Assembly (NCBI RefSeq): GCF_024763615.1
Contig: NC_077224.1
Coordinates: 15,717,078-15,781,077, forward strand
DNA length: 64,000 bases
Direction of reading: 5' to 3'
From: Phlebotomus papatasi
Lineage: Eukaryota; Arthropoda; Insecta; Diptera; Psychodidae
The notes under the pieces are model-generated. The model ran no database searches. It saw only the letters and a program-made list of their open reading frames with translations, and was not told the origin of the DNA. The position numbers were made by a program, and so were the translations under genes. The stretch's first letter is position 1. Every line of letters starts with the position of its first letter. Below are positions 21,200 to 33,933 of the stretch, piece by piece.

Positions 21200-22360
21200 T
21201 TTTTTTTTGTAATTTGAGAATCCGTTTTCAAAGTTTCCCAAGAAAACATTCCATCAAAACCTAAAATGCGAATTTTTCTGGTTTTAAGTTACTTTCAAAG
21301 ATCCAAATTCCAAAAATCATGTTCGAAAATCGATCGATCCTTTGAAAACAAGGTTAATCAATTAAAAGGTTAATCAGAAGTCAGAAAGATTTTTTCGCTC
21401 CAACTTGATAAAAATTTGTAATTACCAAAAGTGAGGACATCCTCTTGAGACACTTTTAACAAGGAATACCAAAAAACTTATTGGATCTGTCTAATATGCT
21501 GGACACACTTACGATTACGACTAAAGTCCAAGGACGACTAAGCTAGTTAATAAATATGTAATTCACATGGTAAGAGATATCAAGTTCCGGTTTTCGACGA
21601 CCCCTCCGTAAGTTAATATTATCTAGTAACTCTAGGACAGTATTTTTTCTTCCACCCACCTCCTAGTCCTCCAAAACCACGTTTCTTTTGGTTTATTTCA
21701 TTTTCGATTGTTTTGGAGATAATCAAGGTGAATATTTCGTCCTTAGATAGATTATCATTTCGATATCGAATTTTCGAAGGTCAAAGTTTAACCATTTTGC
21801 AGTACCTATTTTTCAACAAATTTGCTTAAATTCGGTTATTTTGAAAAAAAAGCGGAATTAGAGTGATTATGAAGAGCCCAAATTTATAAAATAGAGCTTT
21901 TGGAAGCAGATTTTATCCTCCGAAAGATAGGCAAAATTTAACCTTGGCAAATTTTTCTATGGAGAATTTTTATTTCAAAATGGAGATTTCGAATGAAAAT
22001 ACCTTCGTTTAAATGAGCCTCTAAGTATCCATAAGTTTACTTTCTCTGGGACAACTTTAAAGTCTCTCTATTTCTTACTGCAAAGAAAAAGGGAAAAAAT
22101 GAAGAAAATTCCAAAGGGTTTATTTTTCAAAAGTTCTCTCTGAATTTTCGAATTTTGTGCCAACCTTTCAACGTCCATTTAAAAGGACATTATTATTCAA
22201 AATCTCCCTTTCTAAATATAAATAAAAAAGGCAATTTTTTGACGAAACTTACTTCCAATGTTCAGAGGCCACTTCTATTGATGTTGAAAATCACCATCGG
22301 GAAAATTTTATCTTAGTTACGAACCAATAAGGAATTTATCCAAGACTCACTGGTGTAATG
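21200..22360. other. Intergenic AT-rich DNA without recognised features
   Basis: I see no ORF of note, RNA gene or repeat here. Part may be 3' flank of BTBD9. Confidence 0.5.
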
Positions 22361-22362
22361 TA

Positions 22363-22614
22363 CACTGAGAAGAGGGTGCGATTAACTTTTTTTCCACTTA
22401 ACTTTAACACTTTTTAGGTGTAAAAATATATCAATATTTTTAAATGTTAATTTTACACATTTTTAAGTGTAAAATTAACATGAAAAAGGGTAACTTTAAC
22501 CCATAATACGCCTAAAAAGGGTAATATGTACACCGATTTCGGATCAATAATTCAGGGTAATATTAACATTTCCGGAATGTTATTTTAACTTTTTCGGATT
22601 TCTATCAGTCAGTG
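22363..22614 (+). mobile_element. MITE family C, copy 2, with TA duplication
   Basis: 252 bp from CACTGAGAAGAGGGTGCG to ATCAGTCAGTG, flanked on both sides by TA. This suggests a Tc1/mariner-type origin. Confidence 0.8.
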
Positions 22615-23224
22615 TAGCACTGTGAGATAGATTTCGAAATACCCCTGTTTAAATGGACCCTAAATCGGAAAAAGTTATCATATTGATGTGGGGTTTTGAG
22701 AAAAAGTACTGGATTCATTTTAAAAGTCTTGGACTTTTTTTTAGATTTTTTCATTTCGGAATATTTACCTAAAATCATTTTATTAGACCTAAAAAAAGTA
22801 AAATCGATATTGAATTTTATCGATAAAAAAAAATTATGAAAAATTCCAAAATTTTAATTTAAAAAAAATCGCAAATTTTCAATGGGGAATTAGAGCCGGA
22901 TTCTGTGATGCTTTGGCATATTTCCATCGTCTTCAACTCTTGTAAACAAATTCTCTAAATTTCTCAGGGATGGATTCAATTAGCACCAAATGAAAAATCA
23001 TTTTAAAAAACAATACTCAGTCAATTTCATAAACTCCCGGAACATTTCCGGAAAATCTCTTAAATTTCTCCCTCTCAGCCTCAAAAAATTCTCCAGAAAG
23101 ATCCAATGAAAAAAAAATTAAACAAGGTACGAACAAAATACTAAAGGTAAAGAGAGAAAAGTAAAAACCTGGAAAAATCTTAGGGTTAAAAAGCGAATCA
23201 ACATCTTCTATTCTGCATGGCGAT

Positions 23225-23404
23225 TTACGACTTTGATGATTCTCCTCCTGCTCCTGCTCCTCCTACATTCTTCTCACCTGGACTCTCTCCTCCTGGGGAT
23301 ATTGTTTGTGTTGAGGAACTTTTTTCTTTCTTGTCACCCTCCTTCTTGGCCAGCAAATACGCCGGATCCTGCGATGGACACTCAAAGTGGACACAGTGGA
23401 AAAT
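23225..23404 (-). CDS. BTBD9: BTBD9 coding exon 4 (C-terminus)
   Basis: The CTTTCAG acceptor is followed by IFHCVHFECPSQDPAYLL, then a KKEGDKKEKSSS and GGAGAGGESSKS tail to TAA. The FHCVHFECP block ends the second discoidin domain in BTBD9 relatives. Confidence 0.9.
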   Translation of the reverse strand: MFHCVHFECPSQDPAYLLAKKEGDKKEKSSSTQTISPGGESPGEKNVGGAGAGGESSKS

Positions 23405-26400
23405 CTGAAAGGCCAACATCTCAAAAACGACAAACCATGACCAAAATCCTCCTGATGTACCCACCTCATTGGCTGTATTGTACGTCCCAACGATCTTTAT
23501 GAAGACCACCGGACGCGGCGAGAAGGTGAAATGTTGCCAGGATCGCACTGGTTCAGATCTCTTGTCCACCACCAATTCCCAATTCCTCCGATTGGTCGAA
23601 GTCTCAATGTAGAAGCAGTAATTGCGATCATCCAGATCCCAGAGCAACAGTCTCAGTGATCCAATGTAGTACGGCTGCCCCAATTGCACAAGAATCATCC
23701 CACTGACCAACTGATGGCACGTAAATCCATAATCCCAGTCATAATTCTTCACATCTCCATTGATCAGGACATTCCGCGTACGACTGACACCATCCACCAC
23801 AATCGCACTCATCTCCAACGTGGCCACATTGCTGACAGGTGCAACAATCCCATTGTGGAGTGGAGGAACATTGGCTGTGTACATGGCCACCAAGGAAACC
23901 ACGTGAAAGACTTTGTTGACGGTATTGTGAGTCCCGACTAAGCGAATGTAGCGAACAGCTCGAGCAGGGAAGTAGAGGAATTGCCAGGAGCGACAATTGT
24001 AGTCGCGATGGTCAATCACCCGTTCCCAGTTTTGCTGATTGACGCTCACCTGAAAATGAGACATTAGGCATATTCATCTTCAAGCTAAAGATATTAACTT
24101 TAAAGTAAAAAGTGAAAAAGCGTCCCAGATTCATGGAATGCTCGAGTTCGTGACTTAACTGTCCTCAAATGCTTCTGCATTAATCGACTTTTCTTCTTTG
24201 TGATGGTTCCTATCACGACTGTTTGGTGGTTTTAGAACACAGTACAGACTGAACACAAAGAAAAGTCGATAATGCAGAAACACTTGAGAACAGTCATGTG
24301 CTAAAAAAACATTCATTTTTTTAGAACATGTTCATGGGAAATCTTTCTCCTGAACAAAAGTGCTAAAAAAAACAGCAGCAATATGGTGCTATTCCAATTA
24401 AATATGAAAAAAAGGAATCATTCTCCTGAACATTTTTAGCACATGATTGTTTGGTGGTTTTTGAACACAGCACAGACTGGGGAAAACAGTCGAGACAGGA
24501 ACCAACACAAAGAAAAGTCGATAAAGCAGAAGTACTTGAGAACAGTCATGTACTAAAATACATATTCAATTATTTAGAATATGTTCATGGGAAATCTTTC
24601 TCCTAAACATTGTATTAAAGTGCTAGAAAAACAGCACCAATATGGTACTACAGTAGACTCTCACTCAATCGGCTCTTTCTCAATCGGGCGTCAAATTTTG
24701 TTGACAGTTTTCACGCTTAATTATGAAGCTAATTTGCTCAAATTCGCTGTAGTTCTTCCTATTTTATCGTGATTCTTTATAATTGAGCACTTTTTGTGGA
24801 ATTTACAAAGGCTTTGACGCTAAATTCTATCGCTAAACCGGATGACATTTTGCCCCATATTCCCGATTGAGAGAGAGTCTACTGTATTCCAATTAAAAAT
24901 GAAAAGGGGAAATCTTTCCCCTGAACATTTTTTAGCAGATGACTGTTCCCAAATGATTCTGCATTATCGACTTTTCTTCTTTGTGTTGGTTCCTATCACG
25001 ACTCTTTGGGGGTTTTGGAACACAGCACAGACTGGGGAAAATAGTCGAGACAAGAACCAACACAAAGAAAAGTCAACAAAGCAGAATAACTTGAGAACAG
25101 TCATATGCTAAAAAACATATTCATTTTTTAGAACATGTTCATGGGAAGTCTTTCTCCTAAACAAAAGTGCTAAAAGAAACAGCACCAATCTATTCCAATT
25201 GAAAATGAAAAAGGGAAATCTTTCTGAACATTTTTTAGCACATGATTGTTCTCAAGGGCTTCTGCATTATTGACTTTTCTTAGTCTTGGTTGCTATCATG
25301 ACTGTTTTGTGGTTTTAGAACACAGCACAGACTTGGGAAAACAGTCGAGACAGGAACCAACACAAAGAAAAGTCGACAAAACAGAAGCACTTGAGAACAG
25401 TCATGTGCTAAAAACACATATTAACTTTTTAGAACATGTTCATGGGAAATCTTTCTCCTAAACAAAAGTGCTAAAAAAACAGCACCAATATGGTACTATT
25501 CCAATTAAAAAGGGAAAAAGGGAAATCTTCCTAAACATTTTTTTAGCACATGACTGTTCTCAAGGGCTTCTGCATTATCGACTTCTCTTTTTTGTGCTGG
25601 TTGCTATCACGACTGTTTGATGGTTTTACAACACAACACAGACTGGGGAAAACAGTCCAGACAGGAACCAACACAAAGAAAAGTCGACAAAACAGAATCA
25701 CTTGAGAACAGTCATATGCTAAAAAACATATCGTCGGCTCCGAAGAAGACTATTGCAAGTCTACTTACAGTAGTATAAAAATATGGTATCATTGGATGCA
25801 GAAACCTTAGATCTACATCCCCACAAAATTTTATATTGATTAAGATATTCCTGAAAAAGTTACAAGAAAAAAAACTAAAAATCAGCGTGCCCGATTATCG
25901 AGTTTTTAGCCCATAATTTTAGTGTAAATAACTTAAAAGTAGTGTTAACCAGAAGATATTCAATGCGTAACTATGATACAATAGTTTCGAATGCTAAAAG
26001 TATATTACTTGCAGTGAAATTATTAAAAATACATTTTAGCTGTCAAACTTTAAAGCTCAAAGTGCTAAAAAAAAAACAGCACCAATATGGTGCTATTCAA
26101 ATTAAAAATGAAATAGGAAATTTAATGTAATCTCAGTTTGATTTTTTGACTCTCCCACTATTCTTACTTTGTTGTTTTCCTTTGCTTTTTTTCTTTTCCC
26201 ATGTTTTTTTTTTCTTTTTTCTCTCTTCTTTCACTGCCACACATTTGTAAGAGGGTTGCACCCTATTTCTTGTGGTTTTTTTTTAATAAATAAATTGAAA
26301 ATGAAACCAACACAAAGAAAATTCGATAAAGTAGAAGAACTTGACAATAGTCATGTTCTAAAAAACATATTTATTTTTTTAGAACATGTTAATGGGAAAT

Positions 26401-28852
26401 ATTTTTCCTAAACATTTTTTAGTACCTAACTGTTTTTAAGTGATTCTGCATTATCGCCTTTTCTTTGTTGGTTTTATTTTCAATTTATTGAAAAAAATTA
26501 AAAAATACAGGTGGGGATAATTCATCACGTTTTCTCAGAGTACTTGACGAACAGTTTTTTTTGTTCATTTACAAACATTTGTTCGTATAGTTCGTTATAT
26601 TTTTGTTTGGCAAAACTTTACGAACAAATGAACACTTACTAACATTTTTTTTGTGCAACAAATTAGCAGTAAAGATTAATACTTTCAAAATAATTATCTT
26701 TCAAGTATATTCACAGGGAAGGTAGAGGTAGAGGGTATAAAGAAGTATCCAAAAAGCTATTAAAACGATTCTTTGCAAAAAAAAAATCGAGTTGTTCGAC
26801 TTATATTCTGAGTGGTCGAAATTAAATTTCAGGATAAATGTTGAAAAGTCGGACAGCCCGGAATGTCGGACAAACTATTTGTAATTTTGAATTTTGAAGA
26901 TTATTTAATTTATTTTTATCAAGTTTTGAGGGAAATCTCTAACATAAAAATTACTTTGTCCGACATTCCGCGCTGTCCGACTTTTCAAAAAAATCAATTT
27001 ATTTTATTTTTGCCTTTAGAAGTGTGAACAAAAATTGCTGAAGGATAAAATATCTCAAAACAATTTTCAGGTTAGACAATTCCCTCAAAAATTGACAAAA
27101 AATGAATTAAACAATGCTCAAAATGCGGACTTTCAAATTGGTTTGTCCGACATTCCACACTGTCCGACTTTCCAAAGTTTTACCCTAAAATTAAATATTT
27201 TTTCCTGATTTATTGCTTATGGATTGTCCACTCCTTCTTAAACCTTTTAATTTAAAAAGATTTTCAAGATTTGCAAGATTATAAAATCGTAAAGTGGCCA
27301 AAAGTACTTTCTCGACCCTAATCTCAAATTATTGATTTTCTTTTTTAATTTTTAAATGTTCCGATCTAGAAGCCCCGAGAAATAAAATAGTTTCACTGTA
27401 AAATTAAATTTAGTCCATACGCCAATTGCTTATGCAACCTTCCCAAAGGTATTCCAAGGAATGTGGGCAGTTATTTGTTCTTCTTTGACCACGGAATTCA
27501 CCTTAAAATAGTTTAAAGGGAGAATTCTATCTTTAAGAGGAAACCCAAAATAGTCCTTTTCATTGCCAATCAGTAATTGTTCATCCTTCCGGAGAAAGGT
27601 CTATTAATAGTTCACTGATAAATGCGACAAACTCCCTCTCTAGCCTCTTAAAACCCTTTTTACGCGCTCCAATAATTCTTAGGGAAAGTAATTTTAGCAC
27701 TTACCTCAACGTAGTAGCAGTAGGAACGAACATCCTTGTCCCAGAGCAGAATCTTGATGTGATTTATGATACTGATGGCTCCCAGTTCCACAACAATGCC
27801 CTGATCATTGTTTTCATTGATTGTGTGCCTCGTATAGCCGCGCTCCATGTCGTAGGACTCAGTGTCGCCGTCCAGGAGGGATGATCTCTGTTCACCCTGA
27901 ATGGTCTTCGAGTCAAATTGGGGCGATGCCACATTTTCCTCTGGCCACAGGGCACCCCGATAGGGCAGGAACTTACTCGTGGTCTTCTTCTCGATGGCAT
28001 CCAGCAATCGATCATTGCCTATGATGCCCGAGGGACGCACCACGCTGAAGAGTTGCTTGAGATCCATCAGGGGCAGACGCACATGGGACACCACAAGGTC
28101 AATATTGGCGTCCGGATTGGCTGTGCACCATTCGTGCACAGCCACAAAGATTGACACTTCGGGAGCCGAGAAGGAATCCCTCTCGAGCAGCCCGATCAGA
28201 GATTGTTGCGAGAGATTCTTGAAGGATTCGTGCTTGAGGATGTCCGTGGTTCTGCGATCCATGAACGTATGGCAGACATTCATGAGATTGTCAAAGGCAT
28301 AGAGCCGAGCAGCATCCAGGACAGCACAGACATTGTCCAGGGAGAGTATTTTTCTCAAATACCCCGAAATTGCCTTTTCCAGCTCCGTGAAGCCATACTG
28401 ATTGGCCAGACCGAGAGTATCCAGTACATCCTCCTCCCTCATCTGCGACAGGGACATATGCCCTGAGTAAATGTAACGCAGGAGAGCACGAAAAGCCTCC
28501 AGAGGAACTTTCAGTTCAATCTCATTTTGCGAACTCTCGGACATTCCCCCAAAAAGCATCGCCCGGAAATACTCACTCCGGGCAGCTAAAATCACTCGAT
28601 GAGCCGGTAACTTTACTCCATCCACCACAAACACCACATCCGAGTAATCCTGATTTATGCACAACTGGGACATTTCCTCGGAAAAGCGGCTTGTCAGCTC
28701 AATCTGCAAGAATTTTTGCCCAAAAACGCGAAATATTTATATTTGCGCGACACCATTTTTTTCTCATGCCATGGAGACACAGGGAAAAAAGGGCATTTTC
28801 TCACCTCGCCCCAGGGATTTGGGTCAGCCATGCTATGGCTATTGCTGCTCAT
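23225..28852 (-). CDS. BTBD9: BTBD9, BTB/BACK/discoidin-domain protein (exons 28805-28852, 27705-28703, 23465-24049, 23225-23404)
   Basis: Complete four-exon gene, 603 residues (human about 612). A BTB domain (about 32-135, YSDVVFVVDGVKLPAHRVIL) is followed by a BACK domain (about 140-245). Two discoidin-like (F5/8 type C) domains come next, about 285-405 and 435-550, each with an LLDGDTESYD/LINGDVKNYD and LLWD core. The C-terminus is a low-complexity Gly/Ser/Lys tail. BTB-BACK proteins often act as cullin-3 adaptors; BTBD9 is linked to sleep, movement and dopamine signalling in animals. The start at 28852 gives MSSNSHSM, like the human N-terminus, with an in-frame TAG 12 nt upstream; a second in-frame ATG is at 28831. 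All three introns are phase 0. Intron 1 is about 100 nt, intron 2 is 3655 nt and holds a repeat array, and intron 3 is 60 nt and has no in-frame stop. Confidence 0.93.
23465..24049 (-). CDS. BTBD9: BTBD9 coding exon 3
   Basis: 195 codons from VSVNQQNWERVIDH to GTYNTANE, between a TTTTCAG acceptor and a GAG|GTGGGT donor. It completes discoidin domain 1 and holds most of domain 2. Confidence 0.92.
24150..25735. repeat. Tandem array of hairpin-forming units in BTBD9 intron 2
   Basis: About five units, spaced roughly 250-320 bp. Each has inverted arms: GACTGTTCTCAAGTGCTTCT continuing GCATTATCGACTTTTCTTTG, then the complement AGTCGACAAAGCAGAA and CTTGAGAACAGTCATGTGCT. GAACATGTTCATGGGAAATC marks each junction. 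A relic is at about 26290-26480 and a lone copy lies in HDAC4 intron 1 (62700-62960). Confidence 0.8.
24651..24884 (+). mobile_element. MITE family D, copy 1 (234 bp, TA duplication)
   Basis: CAGTAGACTCTCACTCAATC at the left and its complement GAGAGAGTCTACTG at the right, each flanked by TA. It interrupts the intronic hairpin array. The second copy, at 33934-34167, has exactly the same length. Confidence 0.85.
26760..27230. repeat. Repeated TTTGTCCGACATTCC words in BTBD9 intron 2
   Basis: The TTGTCCGACATTCC/GTCCGACTTTTC word pair occurs three times, once inverted (CGGAATGTCGGACAAA), over about 350 bp. It looks like a degenerate inverted or tandem repeat. The rest of the intron down to exon 2 shows nothing else. 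Confidence 0.5.
27705..28703 (-). CDS. BTBD9: BTBD9 coding exon 2
   Basis: 333 codons from IELTSRFSEEM to SYCYYVE, between a TTGCAG acceptor and a GAG|GTAAGT donor. It carries the BTB and BACK domains and the first half of discoidin domain 1. Confidence 0.93.
28805..28852 (-). CDS. BTBD9: BTBD9 coding exon 1
   Basis: 16 codons, MSSNSHSMADPNPWGE, ending GAG|GTGAG. Residues GE join IE of exon 2, matching the GEID junction of other BTBD9 proteins. Confidence 0.75.
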
Positions 28853-29329
28853 TGGCACCCACTATACTTTTACAGCACAAGGTAGCCGGGGATATCACTA
28901 AATATTGAGAAAATTGAGAAAAATCACACGAGAAACTTTGTTTTTCACATAGGAACTGTCACAATAGAATGGGGGAATTGACTACTTCCCCTCCAATGGT
29001 GAATATAATTCTCTCGATAGATGGCTCTGTGATTGAAATTTGAATTTAAAACTGTTGAGAGAATTTAAAACTTTAAAACTGTCGTTTCGGTTGCTTCAAT
29101 AATTAAAATAATTTTATAAAGATTTACAGGAAATTAGGCGTAATATTAATATAAAACAGAAACAGGAAAAGCATAGTAAACTATTTGCAACATCCTATAT
29201 TTCTATGGGAGGTTCTATTAGGTTTTCTGAGTAAAATGTTCATTACACGGAAAATGTTTCTCTTCGGGAAATTGATAAGATTTTTAAAGAAAATCTTTGC
29301 AATTACGGCAATTACAAAAATTCCCCAGG

Positions 29330-29568
29330 AAAGCTATGCAGGCGATGTAGACCATTGTGAAGAGGCGTCGACCTCGAGGCAGACCTAGGACAAGGTGGCT
29401 GAATCAAATTCAGAGTCTTGCCTTGGAACGTCTTGAGATAAAACACGAATATCTTCCTGAAGTGGCGGAGGATCGACAAGCGTGGGCTGCTAAATTGGAT
29501 GTCATGGGCCTCATGGGCCCGCGACACAAATAGGGATAAGCGGTTGAAAATAATGATGATGATGATTA
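29330..29568 (+). mobile_element. 3' tail of a non-LTR (LINE) retrotransposon
   Basis: A 58-codon frame (29360-29533) encodes KRRRPRGRPRTRWLNQIQ, then an acidic/Trp stretch EVAEDRQAWAAKLD, ending at TAG. The basic GRPRxRW block followed by DRxxW is typical of the C-terminal end of LINE ORF2 proteins. It is followed within 30 nt by a short GATGATGATGAT tail. The 5' part is missing, as expected of a truncated insertion. Confidence 0.75.
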
Positions 29569-29631
29569 TCTTTGCAATTATAAAATGAACGCATTAACTC
29601 AACGAAAAAGGTAAAAACGGGCTTCAAGAGG

Positions 29632-30390
29632 GGAATTCTGTAATACGGGCTTCAGACCTAAGGCTTAGGGCCTTGACAGACTTGAGGATTAGCCGAGAGA
29701 CGGCTTAGTGTAATTAAATTCGAAATAATTGTTAAACCACATTTCTATAATTTTCCACTAAGCCGTCTCTTGGCTTAAGTCCCAAGTGTGTCAAGGTGTG
29801 TCAAGGACCTTAGCCATAAAGCTTAACTTCTCTAATTTCTTATCAGTCGAAAATTTTTGGAAAATTTTGGCTTAGAAATGGACTATTAAGGATAATTAAT
29901 GAATTTGAATCAGAAGAACAAATTAAATTGGGTGCTATTAATGATTTTGAATCCTTCGAAATCTAAGCTAAAACCTCTTGTCTGAAGACGGTCTAACAGT
30001 ATTATACGAGGTTTAGACCTAGCCATATGGCTTAACTGCTATAATTTCTTATCAGTCAAGTTTTCTTGGAAAAATTTTACTTAGGATTGAATTATTAAGG
30101 GCACTTGTTCTATTAGGTTCCAAAAAAACCAATAAAATTGGTTGCTATATAATATAGGATTTTGAGACCATCGGGAACTGGGCTAAACCTCTAGTCTGAA
30201 GACCATTTATTACAATATTATATGACAAATTTTGATTTTTTTATGTGGTAAATTCGGTTCGGTTTGGTAAATGATGCATTAAGATTCTGAGAAAATAATA
30301 AAATTGCTTGCTATTAAGGATTTTGAGACCCTTGGAAACTGGGCTAAACCTCTAGTCTGAAGACCGCCCTATGGATCCCATATATTTTTT
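29632..30390. repeat. Inverted-repeat block with AAGCCGTCTCT arms
   Basis: CCTTGACAGACTTGAGGATT and AGCCGAGAGACGGCTTAGTG near 29670-29710 are mirrored near 29757-29806. Downstream are three diverged copies of GCTAAACCTCTAGTCTGAAG. Probably nested foldback elements. Confidence 0.55.
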
Positions 30391-30779
30391 CGGGGAACCA
30401 GAGACTAATTTAGACCTTATATTATAATTTGTTAAGAACAAATCTTTAAGACATTTCAAGTGTTCTAAAAACTTTCTTCGGGGTATAAGAGGCGTGGTTT
30501 CATTCTTTTGGAGTAGAGGACTTTTAGCCCCTCCCACCTACAGAAAAACCATTTGTACGGGTAGGGTTATTAGGTTCAGTGTTTCAAACATTCGACAGTG
30601 TTTTAGATAAGTTTTTTCAAAGATTTTCGAACCGCAGTAGAGCACAAATTTTTGCCAGATAAACTCCTAAATTAGGATGGAACGAAGGACTTACTATCAA
30701 ACTTACCTTCTTCCCTATGAAAACAAGAGCAGAAAATCAAAGTCCATTTCGATTCGAGTAAAAAATTGTTAGATAAGCC

Positions 30780-32030
30780 CAATATTTGCTGAGATCGTGA
30801 CGATTTTTCCACAGATCGTCAACTCGACACGATTTTTAAGAGTCCTCAGAACCTCTCCTGTTTTCGGCAAATTAGAACGCTTCACAGCATTCACAGTGAT
30901 CACACGCTTTTCTTACAGAACAACAGAATCTTCGGTGAAATCGTCGAATCGACAGGATCTTTGTTAAGATCAAGAGATCAACAGAGTCTTTGCCGATATC
31001 GACAAATCGACAAAAACTCGGTTGAGATCGATAGATCGATATAATTTTTGCAGAAATCAAAAGAATCTGTGTTGAGATCGAGAGATCGCCAGAGTTTTTG
31101 TCGATATCGGCAAATAAGCACGATTAATTGATCGTAAGATCGACAAGATTTTTTATAGCAATCGACAAAAACTCGGTTGAGATCGACAGATCGATGTAAT
31201 TTTTGCAGAAATCGAAAGGATCTGTGCTGAGATCAAGAGATCGCCAGGTCTTTGCTGAGGTCGAAAAATCAGCACGATTAACTGATATCGTAAGATCGAC
31301 AAGATTTTTATAGAAATCGACAAAAACTTAGTTGAGATCGATAAATCGATATAATTTTTGCAGAAATCGGAAGGATCTGTGCTGACATCGAGAGATCGAC
31401 AGTTTTTGCTGAAATCGATAAATCAAAACGGATTATGAGATCGAAAATTCGACTCGATTTGCATATTGCCGGGATCATAGTAATCGACAAATCAACACAA
31501 TTTACTGAGATCAAGAGATTGATTTGATTTTTGTAGAGAACGACAGAATCCTTGTTAAGATGGACAAAATTTTTTCAAAGATCTACAAATAAAAACAATT
31601 TACTGTGATCGTGAGATCGACATGATATTTATAGAGATCGACAAATCAAAACGGTTTACTGAGATCGAAAGATCGACACGATTTTTGTAGCGATTTTGCA
31701 GAATCTTTGCTGTGATCGGTAAATCCGCAGAATTTACTGGGATCCAAAGATTGACTTGATTTTTGTAGAGATTAGCAGACACTGAGCTAAGATCCACAAA
31801 TCAGAACGATCGGAACGATTTACTGAGATCACCAGATTTGTAGATGGACAGAATCTTTGTTGAAATGAACAAAATTCTTGCAAAGATCGACAAATCAGTA
31901 CGATTTACTGATAGATCAAAAGACCGACTTGATTTTTTACTGATTTACTGAGATCGACAGATCGATTGCTGTCAGAATTATTGCAAAAGTGAACAGAAAC
32001 TTTTCTGTGATTCAGCGATCGGTACAAAAA
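30780..32030. repeat. GATCGA-rich degenerate tandem array (about 1.25 kb)
   Basis: Repeating words GAGATCGACAGATCGA, CGACAAATCGACACGATTT and TTTTTGTAGAGATCGAC recur across the block with irregular spacing. It is short-period and diverged, with stops in the frames I read. Confidence 0.75.
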
Positions 32031-32289
32031 ACGACAAATTAGCACTTTCGTGTAATAAAATTCTTTTCTAGGTTATGTAATCCCAGCGTATTTGCAACAT
32101 AACCTCCTTTTGTTAACTCCTGCTCTTGGAGTGATTTCCTGCCGTAACCTTTGAGAAAAAAGACGAATTTTCCAAATGTAGATATTTTATTTGTATTGAA
32201 TTGTCTCATCCAATCCAATTTCCCAAGAAAAACACCACAATTTTCTCCTTCCGTTCCAAATAAAAACTGATACCCATTTTTTCCAAGAG

Positions 32290-33060
32290 ACATTTTGTTT
32301 TTTTCTCCTTCACTTCAAATATTTTTTTTTGTGTTGTACACTTAACAAATTTTTCTTTTTTTTTGTGTTAAATTCTGCAATAAACATTTAAAGATATTTC
32401 TCATGTTTTTCTCTCACATATTTCCACTTTTTTTTTTCATCAAATATATAAATTAACTATACACATTTATTTACAGTTAATAAATTAAAAATAAAAATTC
32501 GTTGGTTTATTGTAGAAATTTTTTATCTCAACATTCTTTATTTTCTTTCATTAATTTGTTGTTGTGTGATTCTCATGCTTTCTTACTGAACTGAAAGACT
32601 TTTCTAAAACATCATTTACAAGTTTTTTATAATTAACAAATATATATAATATAGATAATATAGGAAAGAAAAAAAAACATGAAATAAAATGTAGCAAAAG
32701 AGAAGATTTTTTTTTGTAATTTTTCATAATTTTTTTTTACTATACATAATTTAAAAATTCAATGGAATGTTGTGTAGCTGTTTTCTCGTGCTTTTCAGAG
32801 TTACTTTCTGGATTTTTTTCTTCGTCTAACTGCTCAAAAATATGGATTTTTTGTATATTTTTTTTTATCTTGTAAAACACTTTTTTTAAGCAAAAAACAT
32901 GTAGCATTATTTTTTTTAAATCTCTTTAGCGAGAGTCTTTCTTGGACATCGAATATTACAAAGAGATTTTTGCAAGTGAGATCTTCTTGTCTGAACTGTT
33001 TTTTTTTCACCAAGGAAATCACATCGCTATCTTGCACAATTAACATTTTTTCCATTTAAC
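32290..33060. other. T-rich low-complexity intergenic DNA
   Basis: Long oligo-T runs on the plus strand and no supported gene. It may be distal 3' UTR or flank of HDAC4, but nothing in the sequence shows this. Confidence 0.4.
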
Positions 33061-33933
33061 AATTCATTTATAGATATTTTTTACGTGGTTTCTTATCTGG
33101 ATTTCCATCTTCTGCTGTACCATCATCTTTAACATTTATATTCTCTATTTTTCGTCACATGGTTAGAAATATTACAACAAGAGTTCTCTTTGATTAATTA
33201 GATGTTCCTCATCCGAAAATTGTTTCATTTTCCTTTGTAATGGGCCCCATTTTAGTATTTGGTAAAGGTTATTTTGAAATGTGAGGTTATATCGAATCTA
33301 ACCTCAAAATATTATTCGTAATTTACTGAGGATCCTTTATAACTTGACGAATTTAGTCAGAAAAAAGATCAAAAGCTATTTAAGCGATAAACAGGCTTGG
33401 GAACGAATCAAAATCGAGCTCGATGCTAAGGTTAAGAAGAACTGAAAGGTTATACTCGTTATACTGCTTGGCATTAAGCAATTTTGCATTTTAACTTAGA
33501 AGCTTAATCATGAAAACCATGAAAACAGTGAAGATACTAACCTAAAATTTACTTATAACGCATATTTTTGAGGTTAGCCATTCTTAGTCTAAGTCTAACC
33601 TCAAATTTGATTAAAACTAACCCTTTAAAATCAAACTCTAGATTAGACTGTTCGCGATAATGCTTCAAACGAACAGTGACACCACCAATTTAATAAGGAC
33701 TAACCTAAAAAATAAACCATTTGAGGTTAGACAGTTCTAGAATGACGAGAAGAACAAGCCATTTTCAAATTTTATTCAAAAGAGCTTTCTGTGATTCAAG
33801 TTCATGAAAATATGTTTGTGATTAAAATTCCAATAAAGCAGAGTGACCTACACTATTATTAATATGCACTTTTTTGAGGTTAGCCTTTCGTACTTTGAGC
33901 TTACCCTTAAATTTGACTAAAACTAACCTTTTA

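Noticed and set aside
24150..25735. CRISPR array
   Set aside because: The repeats are long, diverged and self-complementary, without unique spacers, and the DNA is from an insect.
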